Assembly (NCBI RefSeq): GCF_030823405.1
Contig: NZ_JAUSXC010000001.1
Span: 434,001-498,000 of the forward strand
DNA: 64,000 nt
Origin: Chryseobacterium ginsenosidimutans
Lineage (GTDB): Bacteria > Bacteroidota > Bacteroidia > Flavobacteriales > Weeksellaceae
Direction of reading: 5' to 3'
A program made the position numbers and the translations under genes. The first letter of the stretch is position 1; every line of letters starts with the position of its first letter. The notes beneath the pieces were generated by a model. It was not told the origin of the DNA and did not search any database. It saw nothing but the letters and a program-made list of their open reading frames with translations. Positions 1 through 9,438 of the stretch are shown here, piece after piece.

Positions 1-1087
1 ATGCAGCAATAACCATTGATGCAGCCGTTACAATATTCATTAACCACCATTTTGCTTTTAAATATTCTTTATAAGGAACGTTCAACGTCATCATTAAAGG
101 ATAATAAGAGCTGTCGAAAGCCGGAACTCTCTGTCCAAACATAAACTGAAACCCTCCCGTAACAAATAATCCCATAAACATGATCATGGCAGGCGTTTTA
201 TAGATCGATGAGGTAAACATCAGCATTCCGTAAAAAAGAAACATAAAACTTCCCAGCAGGATGCCTTTGGTCACTTTATTTCGTCTCAGCATTTTAATAT
301 CATTGTTGATGAAGGTTCCGATTGCTCCATATTTATTTAAGAAAGCAATGTTTTCTGTTTTTCCGACTGTTTTTTTCGCTTCCAGACCTTCATCAAGATA
401 AAATACCTGATGAATATGTTTAAAACAAATCCACCACAGGCCCAAAAACAAAGCAATAGAAATTAAGGCTAAATAAGGTTTTTCAAAAAAGCCATAGAAA
501 AATGCTTCCGAATATGACAGCGTCGGTAAAATATTATAATAGGTCAAACCGGCAACCGCTGCAAAAATGCACCCGACAACAATTGCAATTGTTTCTTTAT
601 CATTAAAGAGTATATTAATGAAATTATTAAGATAAAACAACAGCGAAACTCCGATAAACCATCCAAAAACGTTTATAAAACTATATCCGTTGAATAGTGC
701 GATTGCGGAAAATGTAATGAAAAATAAAGAATTCAGCCAACTGAAAGCCGACAGAAAAGTCTTGCTCAACATATAATTGACCAACGTTTTCTTAGGAATG
801 TTTAAAGTAAGAAAAGGTTTGATATTCTGCGTCGGCATTTCCTGCCACATATATTTGAGAATCAAATCGACTGCCCAGGCTGCAACTAAAAATTTAGAAA
901 CGATTTTTAAAGGATCTTGGTGCATTTCTTCCTGAATGTAGTAAAATGCGGCAAATGCACCTCCTACCAGACACAGCATGAAATAAAGAATCCCGATAAA
1001 ACGGAGAATCTTCATCGCCAGATTAATCCCCAAAGAAGTGCCACGAAAAAAACTTTTAAACTCTAATCTCAGGAATTTTAAAAACAT
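1..1087 (-). CDS. DUF5687 family integral membrane protein (partial)
   Basis: The gene starts at 1087 (MFLKFLRLEFKSFFRGTS) and its frame stays open to the left window edge, so about 362 codons are visible and the C-terminus is missing. The visible part has many hydrophobic segments, with short loops between them. The amphipathic start followed by polytopic membrane domain matches the Bacteroidota DUF5687 family, which resembles permease subunits of ABC-2-type exporters. If that holds, an ATPase gene may lie just outside the window. Family assignment is from recall of the N-terminal pattern, and transport function is inferred only. Confidence 0.75.
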   Translation of the reverse strand, partial: MFLKFLRLEFKSFFRGTSLGINLAMKILRFIGILYFMLCLVGGAFAAFYYIQEEMHQDPLKIVSKFLVAAWAVDLILKYMWQEMPTQNIKPFLTLNIPKKTLVNYMLSKTFLSAFSWLNSLFFITFSAIALFNGYSFINVFGWFIGVSLLFYLNNFINILFNDKETIAIVVGCIFAAVAGLTYYNILPTLSYSEAFFYGFFEKPYLALISIALFLGLWWICFKHIHQVFYLDEGLEAKKTVGKTENIAFLNKYGAIGTFINNDIKMLRRNKVTKGILLGSFMFLFYGMLMFTSSIYKTPAMIMFMGLFVTGGFQFMFGQRVPAFDSSYYPLMMTLNVPYKEYLKAKWWLMNIVTAASMVIAA

Positions 1088-1173
1088 AGTTATCTTTTTT
1101 TACATTAGTAAATATAATGTAAAATATGTTACAGAATCTTGCTAATAAGACTACACATTATTTGGATAAACTT

Positions 1174-1842
1174 TTATTTATAACATTTTATAGTGTTAAA
1201 TGTTATAATTTCTTTTTTCCACTTGGAATTTTTAGAATCTTTATATTTTAGCTGCATTGATAAAAATCCATTTTTAAGTTGAACATTTTCAAACAATTCT
1301 TCAGCATAAAACTTATCTGAATTTTTCAAAGTATACTCAATCTTTTTCCAGGGTACTTTTATTCCACAGGATTTATTATTATTAAGATTTGTGAAGAGAA
1401 CCTCATCACCTCTTTGCATCGTTAGTGTATAGGGATGTTTTCCCAAATCATTCTTAAAAACTGCTGTTCCCAGTTCTGCAAGCTTTTCCCCTGTTTTTTT
1501 ACTATAAAGAATATACTCAAGAGGTTGGCAGCAACCGGAAATAATACTATTTTCAATCAAAAATGAGTTTTCATACTCTGTCCAATTGATATATCCCAAT
1601 CTGCCACTGAACTCAATCAATTCTTTTTCAAGTTTAAATATTTTCTTTTCCTTTTTTCCATTTTGAAATGTAATCCAAGAAGAATTACAATTATATTCCC
1701 AGAATATTTCAGCTTTGTTTTTAAATATAGTCGGCTTACAAGAAATCAGGCTTTTCAATTCCGGTTTTTTTAAACAACCACAAGTTTGGCTATAAATCCA
1801 ATTTAAAAAGCATGAAAAAAATATAATCAAAGGACGTTTCAT
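1174..1842 (-). CDS. secreted protein of unknown function
   Basis: A 222-residue protein with a hydrophobic N-terminus ending near SQTCGCLKK, which reads as a signal peptide. It is rich in Lys, Asn and aromatic residues, with several Cys (CGC near the mature N-terminus, GCC mid-protein), suggesting an extracytoplasmic, possibly disulfide-containing protein. I recognise no family. It lies downstream of the recN terminator and has its own promoter-like TATATTTG only about 14 bases before the start codon. Confidence 0.6.
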   Translation of the reverse strand: MKRPLIIFFSCFLNWIYSQTCGCLKKPELKSLISCKPTIFKNKAEIFWEYNCNSSWITFQNGKKEKKIFKLEKELIEFSGRLGYINWTEYENSFLIENSIISGCCQPLEYILYSKKTGEKLAELGTAVFKNDLGKHPYTLTMQRGDEVLFTNLNNNKSCGIKVPWKKIEYTLKNSDKFYAEELFENVQLKNGFLSMQLKYKDSKNSKWKKEIITFNTIKCYK

Positions 1843-1855
1843 AGATATTTGGTGT

Positions 1856-1863
1856 CAAATATA
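1856..1863 (-). promoter_or_regulatory. -7 element (TATATTTG) of the secreted orphan gene
   Basis: The minus strand reads TATATTTG, an exact match to the Bacteroidota -7 consensus TAnnTTTG, directly downstream of the recN terminator hairpin. No TTG at the usual -33 spacing is evident, so only the -7 box is supported. Confidence 0.45.
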
Positions 1864-1866
1864 TAA

Positions 1867-1890
1867 AGACCTCTGAATTATCAGAAGTCT
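1867..1890 (-). terminator. Rho-independent terminator after recN
   Basis: On the minus strand AGACTTCTGA and TCAGAGGTCT form a 10-bp stem with one mismatch and a 4-nt loop, followed by TTTATATATTT. It lies just after the recN stop. Confidence 0.6.
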
Positions 1891-1912
1891 CAATATTTAA
1901 TTATTTAAAATT

Positions 1913-3562
1913 TTATCCAATCAATTCTTTCGCCTGTGCCATAGCCGCATCCGTAATTTTACTTCCTGAGAGCAACTGGGCAATTTCGTTTAATTTTTCC
2001 TCGTCGTTTAAAGCAATAATCGTAGATTGAGTTTTTCCGGAAACATCATGTTTCACAACCTTATAATTATTATTTCCTTTTGCAGCAACCTGAGCGAGGT
2101 GAGAAATCACGATAAGCTGCATATCTGTTGACATTTCGCGCATAAGATTTCCTATTTCTTCGGCAACTTTACCTGAAACTCCGGTATCGATTTCGTCTAA
2201 AATTAACGTAGGAAGTTCATCGCTTTCTGCAATGATTTTCTTCACCGCTAACATAACTCTTGATCTTTCACCACCGGAAATTGCTGTCTGAATCGGCTTT
2301 AAAGGGAAACCTGAATTTGCCTGAAATAAAAGCTGAATATTTTCTTTCCCGAACTGATTAAAATCTGCAGAATCCTGCAATTCAATATCAACTTTGGCTT
2401 TTTCAAGACCTAGTTTTTTAAGCAATTCTTCCGCCTTTTTAATGAAAACAGGGATGCTTTTCTTTCTGTTTTTTGAAAGCTTTTCAGCAAGAGACTGAAG
2501 TATCTTTTCTTTTTTAGAAATATTCCTTTCGATTTCAACAATTTTTTCTTCCAATTCGGAAGCGCCTTTCTGGTCGCCGGATAACTGATCTCTGATTTCT
2601 TTTAATTCATTAATATCAGAAACATTATGTTTAACAAACAGATTATTGATCCTGTTATTTAATTCAATTAAAAGCGCTAAGTTTTCAGGATTAATCTCAA
2701 TATTTTCAGCTTCATTTTCAAGCTCGGAAATAATATCTTTTAATTCCACAAAAGAAGTTTCCAGCCTTTCATCAAGCTCTGAAAATCCGTTTGAAACTTC
2801 TGCAATTTTTGATAATTTATTTTTAGCTTCATTAAAGAAAGACAAAATCCCAATTTCTTCCTGATGAAATCTCGACAAAACCTGTGCTAGATTTTCAGAA
2901 ATCATTTCAGCGTTTTCCTGAACAGAAAGCTGGTTTTGCAGTTCTTCATAATTTACATCATCCAGTTTCAGCTCTTCCAGTTCATTCAACAAGAATTCTT
3001 TGTAGTCACTTTCTTTTCTACTTTCCGAAAGCTGACTTTGAAGTTTTTTAAGCTGAATTTTTAAACTTTGGAAATCTGAAAATTCATTTTGATAATCTTC
3101 AACATACTTTTTATTCTCAGAAAGTCCGTCAATGATTTTAAACTGATATTCTGAAGTAAAAAGATTAGAAGTTTCAAACTGAGAGTGAATATCTATGAGT
3201 TTTGAAGACAGTTCTCTCAAAATATCCAAAGTCACCGGAACGTCATTGATAAAAGCACGCGATTTTCCTGAAGGCAAAATTTCCCTGCGAATGATCGTTT
3301 GATGTTCATAATCAAGATCGTTTTCGATGAAGAATTTTTTGAATTGGTTATTTAAAGAAAATTCTGTTTCTACGATGCTTTTTTCTTCTGCTTTTGAGAT
3401 TGATTTTACATCTGCTCTTTCTCCCAAGATCAGCCGTAAAGCGCCTAAAATAATAGATTTTCCCGCACCGGTCTCCCCAGTGATTACCTGTAAACCATTG
3501 TGCAGCGATACTTCAAGCGTATCAATCAGGGCAAAGTTTTTAATATAAATTCTCGACAGCAT
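1913..3562 (-). CDS. recN: DNA repair protein RecN
   Basis: An SMC-like ATPase that acts in recombinational repair of double-strand breaks. The protein (549 residues) shows Walker A GETGAGKS near residues 29-36, a long central coiled coil rich in Glu, Lys and Leu, the ABC signature ISGGERSR and Walker B LILDEIDTG near the C-terminus. Length is normal for RecN. The ATG at 3562 giving MLSRIYIKNFALI is preferred over an upstream TTG four codons earlier, because RecN proteins begin with this pattern. It is the last gene of the bamD-rpoZ-coaBC-porD-recN series. Confidence 0.97.
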   Translation of the reverse strand: MLSRIYIKNFALIDTLEVSLHNGLQVITGETGAGKSIILGALRLILGERADVKSISKAEEKSIVETEFSLNNQFKKFFIENDLDYEHQTIIRREILPSGKSRAFINDVPVTLDILRELSSKLIDIHSQFETSNLFTSEYQFKIIDGLSENKKYVEDYQNEFSDFQSLKIQLKKLQSQLSESRKESDYKEFLLNELEELKLDDVNYEELQNQLSVQENAEMISENLAQVLSRFHQEEIGILSFFNEAKNKLSKIAEVSNGFSELDERLETSFVELKDIISELENEAENIEINPENLALLIELNNRINNLFVKHNVSDINELKEIRDQLSGDQKGASELEEKIVEIERNISKKEKILQSLAEKLSKNRKKSIPVFIKKAEELLKKLGLEKAKVDIELQDSADFNQFGKENIQLLFQANSGFPLKPIQTAISGGERSRVMLAVKKIIAESDELPTLILDEIDTGVSGKVAEEIGNLMREMSTDMQLIVISHLAQVAAKGNNNYKVVKHDVSGKTQSTIIALNDEEKLNEIAQLLSGSKITDAAMAQAKELIG

Positions 3563-3627
3563 TGATAATAGCAATTATGTTGGCTATTGCAAATATAGAA
3601 CTTTAGATTTCAGAATTCAAGTTAACA

Positions 3628-4536
3628 TTACTGTTTCCACTTGCTCCATCTGGCGTCCGTATTTTTAGGTGAAAGAGTAGTCATTTCCTGCTTTAAATCT
3701 CCCAATACAATCCCTCCATTATTTCCGGAATTGAAAATATTGAAGATTTCATCCGCTTTGGCATCCATAAAAAGATTAAAGAAATATGCCTGCTGGAAAG
3801 AATTTTCATATTGTTTTAACTGCATTAAGGCATCAAAAATAACTTTTTTCGCCGCAGTCTGATCCTGATTGAATAAATTATCCAAACCGGCTCTGTGGTA
3901 TGAATATATCGTTGCACGCAACTGACTCCAGTTTGGGCTCATAATCTCTTTGATTAAAATGGAACGGCTTCTAGGTTCATTGATTTGCTTCCAACCGTCA
4001 TATGTATTCTGAGATTCGCCATTTTGTGCAATCTGTTGAGCTTTTTGAAACCATTGAGTTCCCGCCATCGACTGAAAACTGTCTGCATCAGCACCCAAAA
4101 TTACATATACATAAAAACTTATAACATCAATAAGGTTTTTCCCTGAAAACTGTCTCTCATTAAATATAAGATTCTCATTTTCAACATAATCAAAAGAAAA
4201 CCTTGTATCCTGAAGGTTAATCAACGGAGATTCGTAATTTGTGTTAAAAACCGGGCGAACTGCCTGTACGACAATACTTCCCCTGAAACGGTTTCCATCT
4301 CTTTCAGTGATTACAATCGCAAAATTTGATTTTATTTTTTCAAAATTCTGAAGTTTTTTCCCTGTCCAGCTCGTATTATTGATGAAATCCCTGAGGCTTT
4401 TTTCAAGCGCTTTATATGCGGATTGATTACTTCCCCCCAATTGTTGGGAATTCACCTGAACCGTCGCTAACAATTCCTGAGAAAAGCTAAGATTGAATAA
4501 AAACAGAAGTAAAAATATGCTTAAAATTTTTTTCAT
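3628..4536 (-). CDS. porD: type IX secretion system protein PorD (DUF4835)
   Basis: A 302-residue exported protein with an N-terminal signal peptide ending near FSQELLA. The mature part (start QELLATVQVNSQQL, internal NLIDVISFYVYVILGADADSF, end NTDARWSKWKQ) matches the DUF4835 family, now called PorD and linked to type IX secretion in Bacteroidota. It follows coaBC by 36 bases and precedes recN by 65, so the three are likely co-transcribed. No catalytic motif is visible. Its exact role in the secretion machine cannot be read from sequence. Confidence 0.85.
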   Translation of the reverse strand: MKKILSIFLLLFLFNLSFSQELLATVQVNSQQLGGSNQSAYKALEKSLRDFINNTSWTGKKLQNFEKIKSNFAIVITERDGNRFRGSIVVQAVRPVFNTNYESPLINLQDTRFSFDYVENENLIFNERQFSGKNLIDVISFYVYVILGADADSFQSMAGTQWFQKAQQIAQNGESQNTYDGWKQINEPRSRSILIKEIMSPNWSQLRATIYSYHRAGLDNLFNQDQTAAKKVIFDALMQLKQYENSFQQAYFFNLFMDAKADEIFNIFNSGNNGGIVLGDLKQEMTTLSPKNTDARWSKWKQ

Positions 4537-4572
4537 TTTCTATTAAAAATTGAGAACGGAAATTTATTAAAA

Positions 4573-5775
4573 TTATTTTAAAAGTTGAGATTCAACGAAA
4601 TCCAAAATATCTTTTGCGACATCATCTTTAGATTTCAGGGTGAATTCTTTCTTTTCCGTTTTGGTAAATATTTTTATTTTATTGGTATCATTTTTAAAAC
4701 CCGCACCTTCGTCACGAAGCGAGTTTAAAACGATCATATCAAGGTTCTTTTTGTCTAACTTTCCTTTTGCATTTTCTTCCTCATTTTGAGTTTCCAATGC
4801 AAAACCTACCAAAAACTGATGGGTTTTCTTCTCGCCCATTGTTTTAAGAATATCAGGATTTTTAACCAGTTCTATCGTTAAATTATCATCATTCTTTTTA
4901 ATTTTTTCTTTGGCAACCTCTTTCGGAGCGTAATCTGCAACGGCTGCACTGGCAATTCCGATATCTATTTTATCATAAAATTCGAAAACTTTTGCAAGCA
5001 TCTCTTTTGCAGAAGTCACTTTATATAAAGTAACGTTTTTATCATTAATGAACTGAGAGCTTGGCCCAGAAATCAAAATAACTTTCGCCCCTCTTTTTGA
5101 AGCTTCTTCCGCCAAAGAAAACCCCATCTTTCCTGAAGAATGATTCCCTATAAATCTTACAGGATCAATTGCTTCATAAGTCGGTCCGGCGGTAATTAAA
5201 ACCGTTTTTCCATCTAAAGTTTTTTCAATATTTGAATTAAAAAAATCCTCAATTATTCTTGTGATCGTTTCGGGTTCCGACATTCTGCCCTGTCCAACCA
5301 AACCACTTGCCAGTTCTCCACTTTCCGCAGGAATAATAGAATGCCCGAAACTTTCTGCCAATTCTAAGTTCTTCTTTGTAGAAGGATGCACATACATGTC
5401 CAGATCCATTGCAGGTACGATAAAAACAGGGCATTTCGCAGACATATAAGTTGCAATGACCAAATTATCACACATTCCGTGAACCATTTTTGATAAGGTA
5501 TTTGAGGTACAAGGTGCAACAACCATCACATCTGCCCACAAAGCCATTTCCACATGACTGTTCCATGTTCCGTTGTCTCCGTAAAATTCTGTGTACACAG
5601 GTTTTTTAGACAAGGTAGAAATACTCAGCTTAGTTACAAAATGTTCTGCATCAGGAGTCATAATCACCTGAACTTCCGCTCCCTTCTTCACAAAATCTCT
5701 GATCAGAAAATGTATTTTATAAGCTGCAATTCCTCCAGAAATCGCAATGAGAATTTTTTTCCCGGAAAAACTCAT
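4573..5775 (-). CDS. coaBC: bifunctional phosphopantothenoylcysteine decarboxylase / phosphopantothenate-cysteine ligase
   Basis: Joins cysteine to 4'-phosphopantothenate and then decarboxylates the product, giving 4'-phosphopantetheine for CoA. The 400-residue protein has the flavoprotein CoaC domain first (ISGGIAAYK, the conserved His in NSHVEMALWAD, PAMDLDMYVHP) and the CoaB ligase domain from about residue 190 (LITAGPTYEAIDPVRFI, NHSSGKMG). The usual PxMN of the decarboxylase reads PAMD here, which may be normal for this lineage. A hairpin upstream suggests that it is transcribed at least partly independently of rpoZ. Confidence 0.96.
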   Translation of the reverse strand: MSFSGKKILIAISGGIAAYKIHFLIRDFVKKGAEVQVIMTPDAEHFVTKLSISTLSKKPVYTEFYGDNGTWNSHVEMALWADVMVVAPCTSNTLSKMVHGMCDNLVIATYMSAKCPVFIVPAMDLDMYVHPSTKKNLELAESFGHSIIPAESGELASGLVGQGRMSEPETITRIIEDFFNSNIEKTLDGKTVLITAGPTYEAIDPVRFIGNHSSGKMGFSLAEEASKRGAKVILISGPSSQFINDKNVTLYKVTSAKEMLAKVFEFYDKIDIGIASAAVADYAPKEVAKEKIKKNDDNLTIELVKNPDILKTMGEKKTHQFLVGFALETQNEEENAKGKLDKKNLDMIVLNSLRDEGAGFKNDTNKIKIFTKTEKKEFTLKSKDDVAKDILDFVESQLLK

Positions 5776-5841
5776 TTAGTTTTATTTTTTTAAGAATACT
5801 AAAGTACTTATTTTTTCTCACAAACTGTTTAAACAACAAAA

Positions 5842-5869
5842 GTCATAAAGAAAAGATTTCCTTTATGAC
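5842..5869 (-). terminator. terminator or attenuator after rpoZ
   Basis: Perfect 9-bp inverted repeat GTCATAAAG / CTTTATGAC with a 10-nt loop. On the minus strand it is followed by TTTTGTTG. It sits in the 121-bp gap between rpoZ and coaBC and could reduce read-through from the bamD-rpoZ unit. Confidence 0.6.
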
Positions 5870-5896
5870 CTTTATATATAAAAATACAATTGATTT

Positions 5897-6220
5897 TTAT
5901 TTTCTTTCTTCAGTCTTTCTGAAATATACGTCACCGTTTAACCATTCTTCGATAGCAATAGAAGTTGGTTTCGGAAGTTTTTCGTAATGCTTAGAGATTT
6001 CGATCTGTTCTCTGTTTTCGAAAACTTCTTCTAATGTAGAATTGTGAACAGCGAATTCATCAAGCTTATTGTGCAATTCTGTACGAATTTCTGCATTGAT
6101 CTGCTCTGCTCTTTTCCCCATGATAACAATCGCTTCGTAGATTGAACCTACTTTGTCTTCAATCTTATCCTTATCGTAAGTAATGGTATTTACTTCTGCT
6201 TTTGTATCTTTTACACTCAT
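5897..6220 (-). CDS. rpoZ: DNA-directed RNA polymerase subunit omega
   Basis: A 107-residue protein of the RpoZ/Rpb6 fold, the small RNA polymerase subunit that helps the beta' chain fold. The Bacteroidota version shows VGSIYEAIVIMGKRAEQIN in the first third and the conserved tail EEWLNGDVYFR. Its place between bamD and coaBC is the arrangement I would expect for flavobacteria. The gap to bamD is 41 bases, so the two are likely co-transcribed. Confidence 0.92.
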   Translation of the reverse strand: MSVKDTKAEVNTITYDKDKIEDKVGSIYEAIVIMGKRAEQINAEIRTELHNKLDEFAVHNSTLEEVFENREQIEISKHYEKLPKPTSIAIEEWLNGDVYFRKTEERK

Positions 6221-6261
6221 TTTGAGAATATTAATTTTATTTAAGTTCGCAAATTTACGAA

Positions 6262-7257
6262 TTATCTTTGAATCTTGAAAGTCGCCGCCGGCGGAGGTGT
6301 CTGAAGTGCCGCACTGTCCCTCTGGATCTGCATTGCTTTCTTCTCAGCATCAATCTGATCTTTCATTTGCTGCTCCGTTTTGTTCTTTTCTGCAGCTTGA
6401 GCAACCTGTTTTTTCTGTCTTTCAGTTAAAGCTGCAATTCTTGCTTCTGTCTGCTTCTTAACAACTACGAAATCTTTCTTTTCTTTTTCAAGTTTTTGTC
6501 TGATATCTAAAGCTGTTTTTGCAACGTCCGTATTGGGCATTTCTTTTTCGACCTGTCTTGTAAATGCCAAAGCACTTTCAATACGCTCATCTTTAAGGTC
6601 ATAAACAGACTTTGTCGCCAATTCGTAACGAGATTTTACGATATAATCATAAATTTTCGGACGAAGTTTTGTACTTGGGAAATCATCCAACACGTTTTCT
6701 AAAGCTGTATTTGCAGCTTTATACTCACCCATTTTGAAATATTGTCTTGCGTTTTCATAAGCTTTAAACTCAAGTTTGTAAGACAATTCATCAACTAAGG
6801 TATTGATATTTTTAGATCTTTCCGAATTTGGATAATTATTAAGGAAATCCTGAAGCTCATTGATTGCAGACTGTGTGGTAGACTGATCAAGGTTATAATC
6901 CATAGATCCCTCATAATAACATAAGGCAGACATATATGAAGCCTCTTCTTTTCTTTTATCCTGAGGAAAACTTATTGCAAAATTCTTAAACTGGTTTCCT
7001 GCTAATCTAAAATTCTTGTCATAATAATTCGCATATGCAGAATTGAAAACTACATTCGGAGCATCATCTGTTCCTGCAACAAGATTCGGAAGCCTGTCGT
7101 AAAGTGCCAAAGCATTTTTCCATTTCTTTTTAGCAAAGTTTTCATTAGCAGTTTTTAAAATGAGATTCTTATCTGCACTTTTCATTGCCCTTTCCTGCTT
7201 ACTTACGCACGATGCTACTACTGCTACAGCAAAAATACCTAAAATATATTTTTTCAT
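6262..7257 (-). CDS. bamD: outer membrane assembly lipoprotein BamD
   Basis: A 331-residue lipoprotein: the signal peptide ends in VVASC with the lipid-modified Cys at residue 17. TPR-type helices follow (KKWKNALALYDRLP, DKNFRLAGNQFKNFA, FKMGEYKAANTALENVL), as in BamD, the lipoprotein partner of BamA for inserting beta-barrels into the outer membrane. The Gln- and Lys-rich C-terminal tail (about residues 255-331) is longer than in proteobacterial BamD and likely disordered. It is first in the rpoZ-coaBC-porD-recN direction. Confidence 0.9.
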   Translation of the reverse strand: MKKYILGIFAVAVVASCVSKQERAMKSADKNLILKTANENFAKKKWKNALALYDRLPNLVAGTDDAPNVVFNSAYANYYDKNFRLAGNQFKNFAISFPQDKRKEEASYMSALCYYEGSMDYNLDQSTTQSAINELQDFLNNYPNSERSKNINTLVDELSYKLEFKAYENARQYFKMGEYKAANTALENVLDDFPSTKLRPKIYDYIVKSRYELATKSVYDLKDERIESALAFTRQVEKEMPNTDVAKTALDIRQKLEKEKKDFVVVKKQTEARIAALTERQKKQVAQAAEKNKTEQQMKDQIDAEKKAMQIQRDSAALQTPPPAATFKIQR

Positions 7258-7358
7258 ATAAAAAATTCAACAGTTTTCGGATTACAGCCGATTTACTAAT
7301 TTGCAAAAATATAACTTTTTTGTCAATAGATTTTTTTTTATGATTATTTAACGTAATT

Positions 7359-7988
7359 TTAGTCTGCAGCGTATCCTAAAATTGCAAAAACGCTCATTAA
7401 AAGATTCATTCTTACCTTTTTTTCAGCTTCTTTTGTATATGTTTCTTCACTTTTATTAGGGACATATAGTTCATAAAAATTTCTGTTGCGGATTACAAAT
7501 AATGTTGATCCGATAATCGTTGTGAGAATATCTTCAGGCTTTGGAGTGTAGGTAAAAACTCCCGAAGCCACTCCTTTTTTAATAACATCATCTAACTTTT
7601 TGACAAATAACTGATAAAAATCGAGCAATTCATCTTTTAAATTTTCAGTGTGACGAAGTTCCTGAGTGACAAAACCATGAAAATAGTTATACTTAAATAA
7701 CTGAGCAACAATATATTTAATAATTTCTTTCAACTGCATTTCAGGCTTCCCGTCTTTAATGGTATCCGCAAATTCTGAAAAATTTTCTCTGGTTTTTAAA
7801 ACCCTGTACTGATACAGATAGGACATCATTTTTTCTTTTGAACCAAAATAATAAGAGATCATCGCAACGTTTATATTAGCTTTGGAACAGATGTCTCTCA
7901 CAGATGTACCCTCGTAGCCTTTTTTTGCAATAAGTTCTTCAGCAATGTCTAAAATATGAATTTGTTTTTCTGTAAATTTTTTCTTCAT
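7359..7988 (-). CDS. TetR/AcrR family transcriptional regulator
   Basis: A 209-residue repressor-type regulator. The N-terminal helix-turn-helix is clear: ILDIAEELIAKKGYEGTSVR, then ANINVAMISYYFGSKEKM. The C-terminal ligand domain is helical, with no known ligand. The gene is divergent from a TatD-type hydrolase gene. The shared 97-bp gap carries a perfect TAAACG-TT-CGTTTA palindrome, a plausible autoregulatory operator. Confidence 0.92.
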   Translation of the reverse strand: MKKKFTEKQIHILDIAEELIAKKGYEGTSVRDICSKANINVAMISYYFGSKEKMMSYLYQYRVLKTRENFSEFADTIKDGKPEMQLKEIIKYIVAQLFKYNYFHGFVTQELRHTENLKDELLDFYQLFVKKLDDVIKKGVASGVFTYTPKPEDILTTIIGSTLFVIRNRNFYELYVPNKSEETYTKEAEKKVRMNLLMSVFAILGYAAD

Positions 7989-8031
7989 GAAGTGCAGTTT
8001 TAGTAAAGTTAAGAAATTTTTAACACATTTA

Positions 8032-8045
8032 TAAACGTTCGTTTA
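8032..8045. promoter_or_regulatory. candidate TetR-type operator
   Basis: TAAACGTTCGTTTA is a perfect 6-bp inverted repeat with a 2-nt centre, placed between the divergent TetR and TatD-family genes. Palindromes of this size are usual targets of TetR dimers. The link to this regulator is inferred from position. Confidence 0.45.
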
Positions 8046-8085
8046 AGAAATTTACATTAATCCTAAATTAATAGTATTTTTGAAA

Positions 8086-8712
8086 ATGGAATTTTTTGAT
8101 TTTCATCATCATAAAAAAAATGTCACGTACGGAATCTATAATCTTGATCTGAAAAGCAAGCCGATTGGCTCGCCATTTTCTATCGGGATACATCCGAAAG
8201 ATATTGATATTAATAATCTTGAAAATCAATTTGATTGGTTACGGGCAACCATTTCAGAAAATTGTTTTGCCATTGGAGAATGCGGTCTGGATTCTTTTGT
8301 AGAGATTGACCAAAAAATTCAGGAAGAAGTTTTTTTGAAACAGATTAAAATTGCCAATGAAGTAAAAAAACCCATCATTATTCATTGCGTGAGAAAATTT
8401 TACGAGGTTATTTCTTTCAAAAAACAAGCGAAACAGCCCATGATTATTCATGGTTTTAATAAAAAAGAGAGCATTGCAAGAGATCTGCTTAAAAATAATT
8501 TTTATCTGAGTTTTGGAAATGCGGTTTTGTATAATTTATCTTTGCAAAATACTTTGAAAATTACTCCTTTAGACAAGATATTTTTAGAAACAGACAATGA
8601 AGATTTTAATATTAAAGAATTGTATCAAAAAGTTTCAGAAATAAAAGAGATTTCTTTAGAAAAGTTAAACAAACAAATTTTAGAAAATTTAGAGACGATA
8701 AAAAATGGATAA
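8086..8712 (+). CDS. TatD family metal-dependent hydrolase
   Basis: A 208-residue amidohydrolase-fold protein, presumably a metal-dependent nuclease. Visible metal ligands are DFHHH at the N-terminus, Glu in IGECGLDS, His in IIHCVRKF, His in MIIHGFNKK and Asp in LETDNED. It is about 50 residues shorter than typical TatD (about 260), with the loss mainly in the middle. The ATG at 8086 is preferred over a TTG two codons upstream. The end overlaps tcdA by 8 bases, suggesting translational coupling. Confidence 0.88.
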   Translation: MEFFDFHHHKKNVTYGIYNLDLKSKPIGSPFSIGIHPKDIDINNLENQFDWLRATISENCFAIGECGLDSFVEIDQKIQEEVFLKQIKIANEVKKPIIIHCVRKFYEVISFKKQAKQPMIIHGFNKKESIARDLLKNNFYLSFGNAVLYNLSLQNTLKITPLDKIFLETDNEDFNIKELYQKVSEIKEISLEKLNKQILENLETIKNG

Positions 8713-9430
8713 AAACTGGTTGGAAAGAACAGAGCTTCTCATCAAGGAAGAAGGCTTGGAAAGATTGAATAAAGCTACTGTTCTCGTTGTTGGCTTGGGG
8801 GGAGTCGGTTCTTTTGCAGCCGAATTTCTGGCAAGAGCCGGAGTGGGGAGCATGACCATCGTAGACGGCGACACGGTTGATATCACAAACATTAACAGAC
8901 AGTTACCTGCTTTACATTCTACTGTAGGAAAATACAAAGTGGAAGTTGTTGCTGAAAGACTTTTAGATATTAATCCGGATCTTAATTTAACCAAAATCAA
9001 TGAGTTTTTAAATCCTGAAAGAATGGATGAGGTTCTGGATTCTGCAAAATTCGATTATATTTTGGATTGTATCGACAGTGTTACGCCTAAACTTTGTTTA
9101 ATTATTGGTGCTAAAAGAAGAAGGATAAAAATCGTAAGTTCGATGGGAGCAGGAGGAAAAACCGATCCAAGTAAAGTGATGGTAAGGGATATCAGCAAAA
9201 CCGAACATTGTCACCTTGCAAGACAGGTAAGAAAAAGGCTTAAAAAAGTGAAAATCGATAAAGGTGTTCGCTGTGTTTTCTCCAACGATATTCAGGACGA
9301 AGAAAGCCTGAAAATGACCGATGGAAGCAATTATAAAAGATCTTTCTACGGAACAATAAGCTATATGCCTGCAATTTTCGGATTATATGCAGCTTCAGAA
9401 GTGATTAATCATTTATTGAAAAAAGATTAA
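8705..9430 (+). CDS. tcdA: tRNA threonylcarbamoyladenosine dehydratase TcdA
   Basis: An E1-like ThiF-family enzyme that cyclises t6A37 to ct6A37 in ANN-decoding tRNAs using ATP. The nucleotide-binding GLGGVGS lies near residue 32, followed by the acidic VDGDTVDITNINRQ motif typical of the family. It is 241 residues long, slightly shorter than the E. coli protein. It overlaps the TatD-family gene, so the two are expressed together. Confidence 0.92.
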   Translation: MDKNWLERTELLIKEEGLERLNKATVLVVGLGGVGSFAAEFLARAGVGSMTIVDGDTVDITNINRQLPALHSTVGKYKVEVVAERLLDINPDLNLTKINEFLNPERMDEVLDSAKFDYILDCIDSVTPKLCLIIGAKRRRIKIVSSMGAGGKTDPSKVMVRDISKTEHCHLARQVRKRLKKVKIDKGVRCVFSNDIQDEESLKMTDGSNYKRSFYGTISYMPAIFGLYAASEVINHLLKKD

Positions 9431-9438
9431 TTTTCTCT

